This document shows positions 39,845 to 40,139 of a stretch of 40,139 bases of DNA, one piece after another. The notes under the pieces were generated by a model. The model was not told the DNA's origin and did not search any database. It was given only the letters and a program-made list of their open reading frames with translations. A program made the translations under genes and the position numbers. This DNA is from UBA2144 sp964506185. Its GTDB lineage: Bacteria > Patescibacteriota > Gracilibacteria > Peribacterales > Peribacteraceae. The stretch lies in contig CAZDKL010000013.1 in assembly GCA_964506185.1 (NCBI GenBank), positions 1-40,139 on the forward strand, in the 5' to 3' direction. Positions within the stretch are counted from its first letter, which is position 1. Each line of letters opens with the position of its first letter.

Positions 39845-40139
39845 ATGAACCTTGCCATTAATGGTTTCGGACGCATCGGGCGCCAATGCTTTCGCATAAT
39901 TTGCGAGAAGTATCCGGATATCAACGTAGTCCTTGTAAATGACTTATCTCCAAATGACATGCTCGCTCACTTGCTTACATTTGATAGTACATACGGCAAG
40001 TTTGATTGTGTAAAAAGTGTTTCCAATGACAATCTGGAAACTAAACATGGAAATGTAAGGATGACAGAGATCAGAGATCCCGCGGAGCTTCCTCACAAAG
40101 AGATGAAAGTGGACGTGGTCTTGGAATGCACAGGAGTGT
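39845..40139 (+). CDS. Second glyceraldehyde-3-phosphate dehydrogenase, 3'-truncated by the window edge
   Basis: The frame is open from the ATG at 39845 to the window end (98 codons plus one base). MNLAINGFGRIGRQCFRIICEKYPDINVVLVNDLSPNDMLAHLLTFDSTYGKF is the NAD-binding N-terminus of type I GAPDH; the segment DVVLECTGV closes the visible part. Here the residue after the second strand is Asp (VNDL), which favours NAD, whereas copy 1 has Asn at about that place. So the two copies may serve opposite directions of the pathway. The catalytic half lies beyond the window. Confidence 0.93.
   Translation, partial: MNLAINGFGRIGRQCFRIICEKYPDINVVLVNDLSPNDMLAHLLTFDSTYGKFDCVKSVSNDNLETKHGNVRMTEIRDPAELPHKEMKVDVVLECTGV

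Noticed and set aside
1..40139. Alternative genetic code with UGA read as glycine
   Set aside because: recA, fbp, the DGR target, hepT and mntA all end naturally at UGA, and no conserved protein needs UGA read-through.

Overview
The window looks like a chromosomal segment of a Candidate Phyla Radiation (Patescibacteria) bacterium, most like the Peregrinibacteria. The evidence is a compact set of core genes in short operons, UGA used as a normal stop (so not the recoded Absconditabacteria/Gracilibacteria), a bL9 gene (missing from several other CPR lineages), very large surface proteins, a TrbC/VirB2-like pilin and many short palindromic repeats. Many genes have no Shine-Dalgarno sequence. Instead a -10 hexamer (TATAAT, TATACT, TACAAT and similar) ends exactly 6 nt before the start codon, which points to widespread leaderless mRNAs. 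The lineage is inferred from gene content and was not checked by any search.

Layout. 1-7187: the C-terminal part of a giant modular surface protein (LamG-like, SdrD-B/Cna-B-like and helical repeat modules, C-terminal membrane anchor). 7507-11873: an accessory island centred on a diversity-generating retroelement (DGR). It holds a reverse transcriptase (+ strand), a template repeat TR, the accessory protein Avd, an inserted HepT/MntA toxin-antitoxin pair, and a membrane-anchored C-type-lectin-fold (FISUMP) target protein whose last 189 bp are the variable repeat VR, all but the RT on the - strand. A small coiled-coil gene lies at each outer edge. 11897-14007: a Phd/RelE pair, a lipoprotein and a four-helix-bundle gene between repeats. 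14130-24321: recA, dnaB, mraY, gap, fbp, two unknown genes, a glycosyltransferase, nadK and purA. 24352-29812: prmC, a second glycosyltransferase, a DUF721-like gene, rpsP, a pilin-like gene, khpA and a DUF11 surface protein with an LPKSG sorting signal. 29902-34288: tRNA-Val(UAC), secG, an anchored peptide-binding protein, rplI, a split ORF, a GIY-YIG gene and tRNA-Ile(UAU). 34437-40139: an O-antigen-ligase-like protein, a CNNM/CBS protein, cca, an endonuclease IV-like gene, a small Cys-rich membrane protein and the start of a second GAPDH.

The main discovery is the DGR. TR (9161-9349) and VR (10693-10881) align over 189 bp without gaps and differ at 16 positions; every one is an adenine in the TR on the target's coding strand, the hallmark of mutagenic retrohoming. 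A 45-nt hairpin abuts the target's stop codon. Two features look unusual. First, the RT faces the TR, whereas in the phage BPP-1 DGR all parts share one direction. Second, the only good RT start (ATG 7941, with a leaderless-type promoter) is separated from the RT frame by a run of 11 cytosines that puts it out of frame; 9 or 12 would restore it. If this is not an assembly error, RT expression, and so target diversification, would be phase-variable through a poly-C contingency tract.
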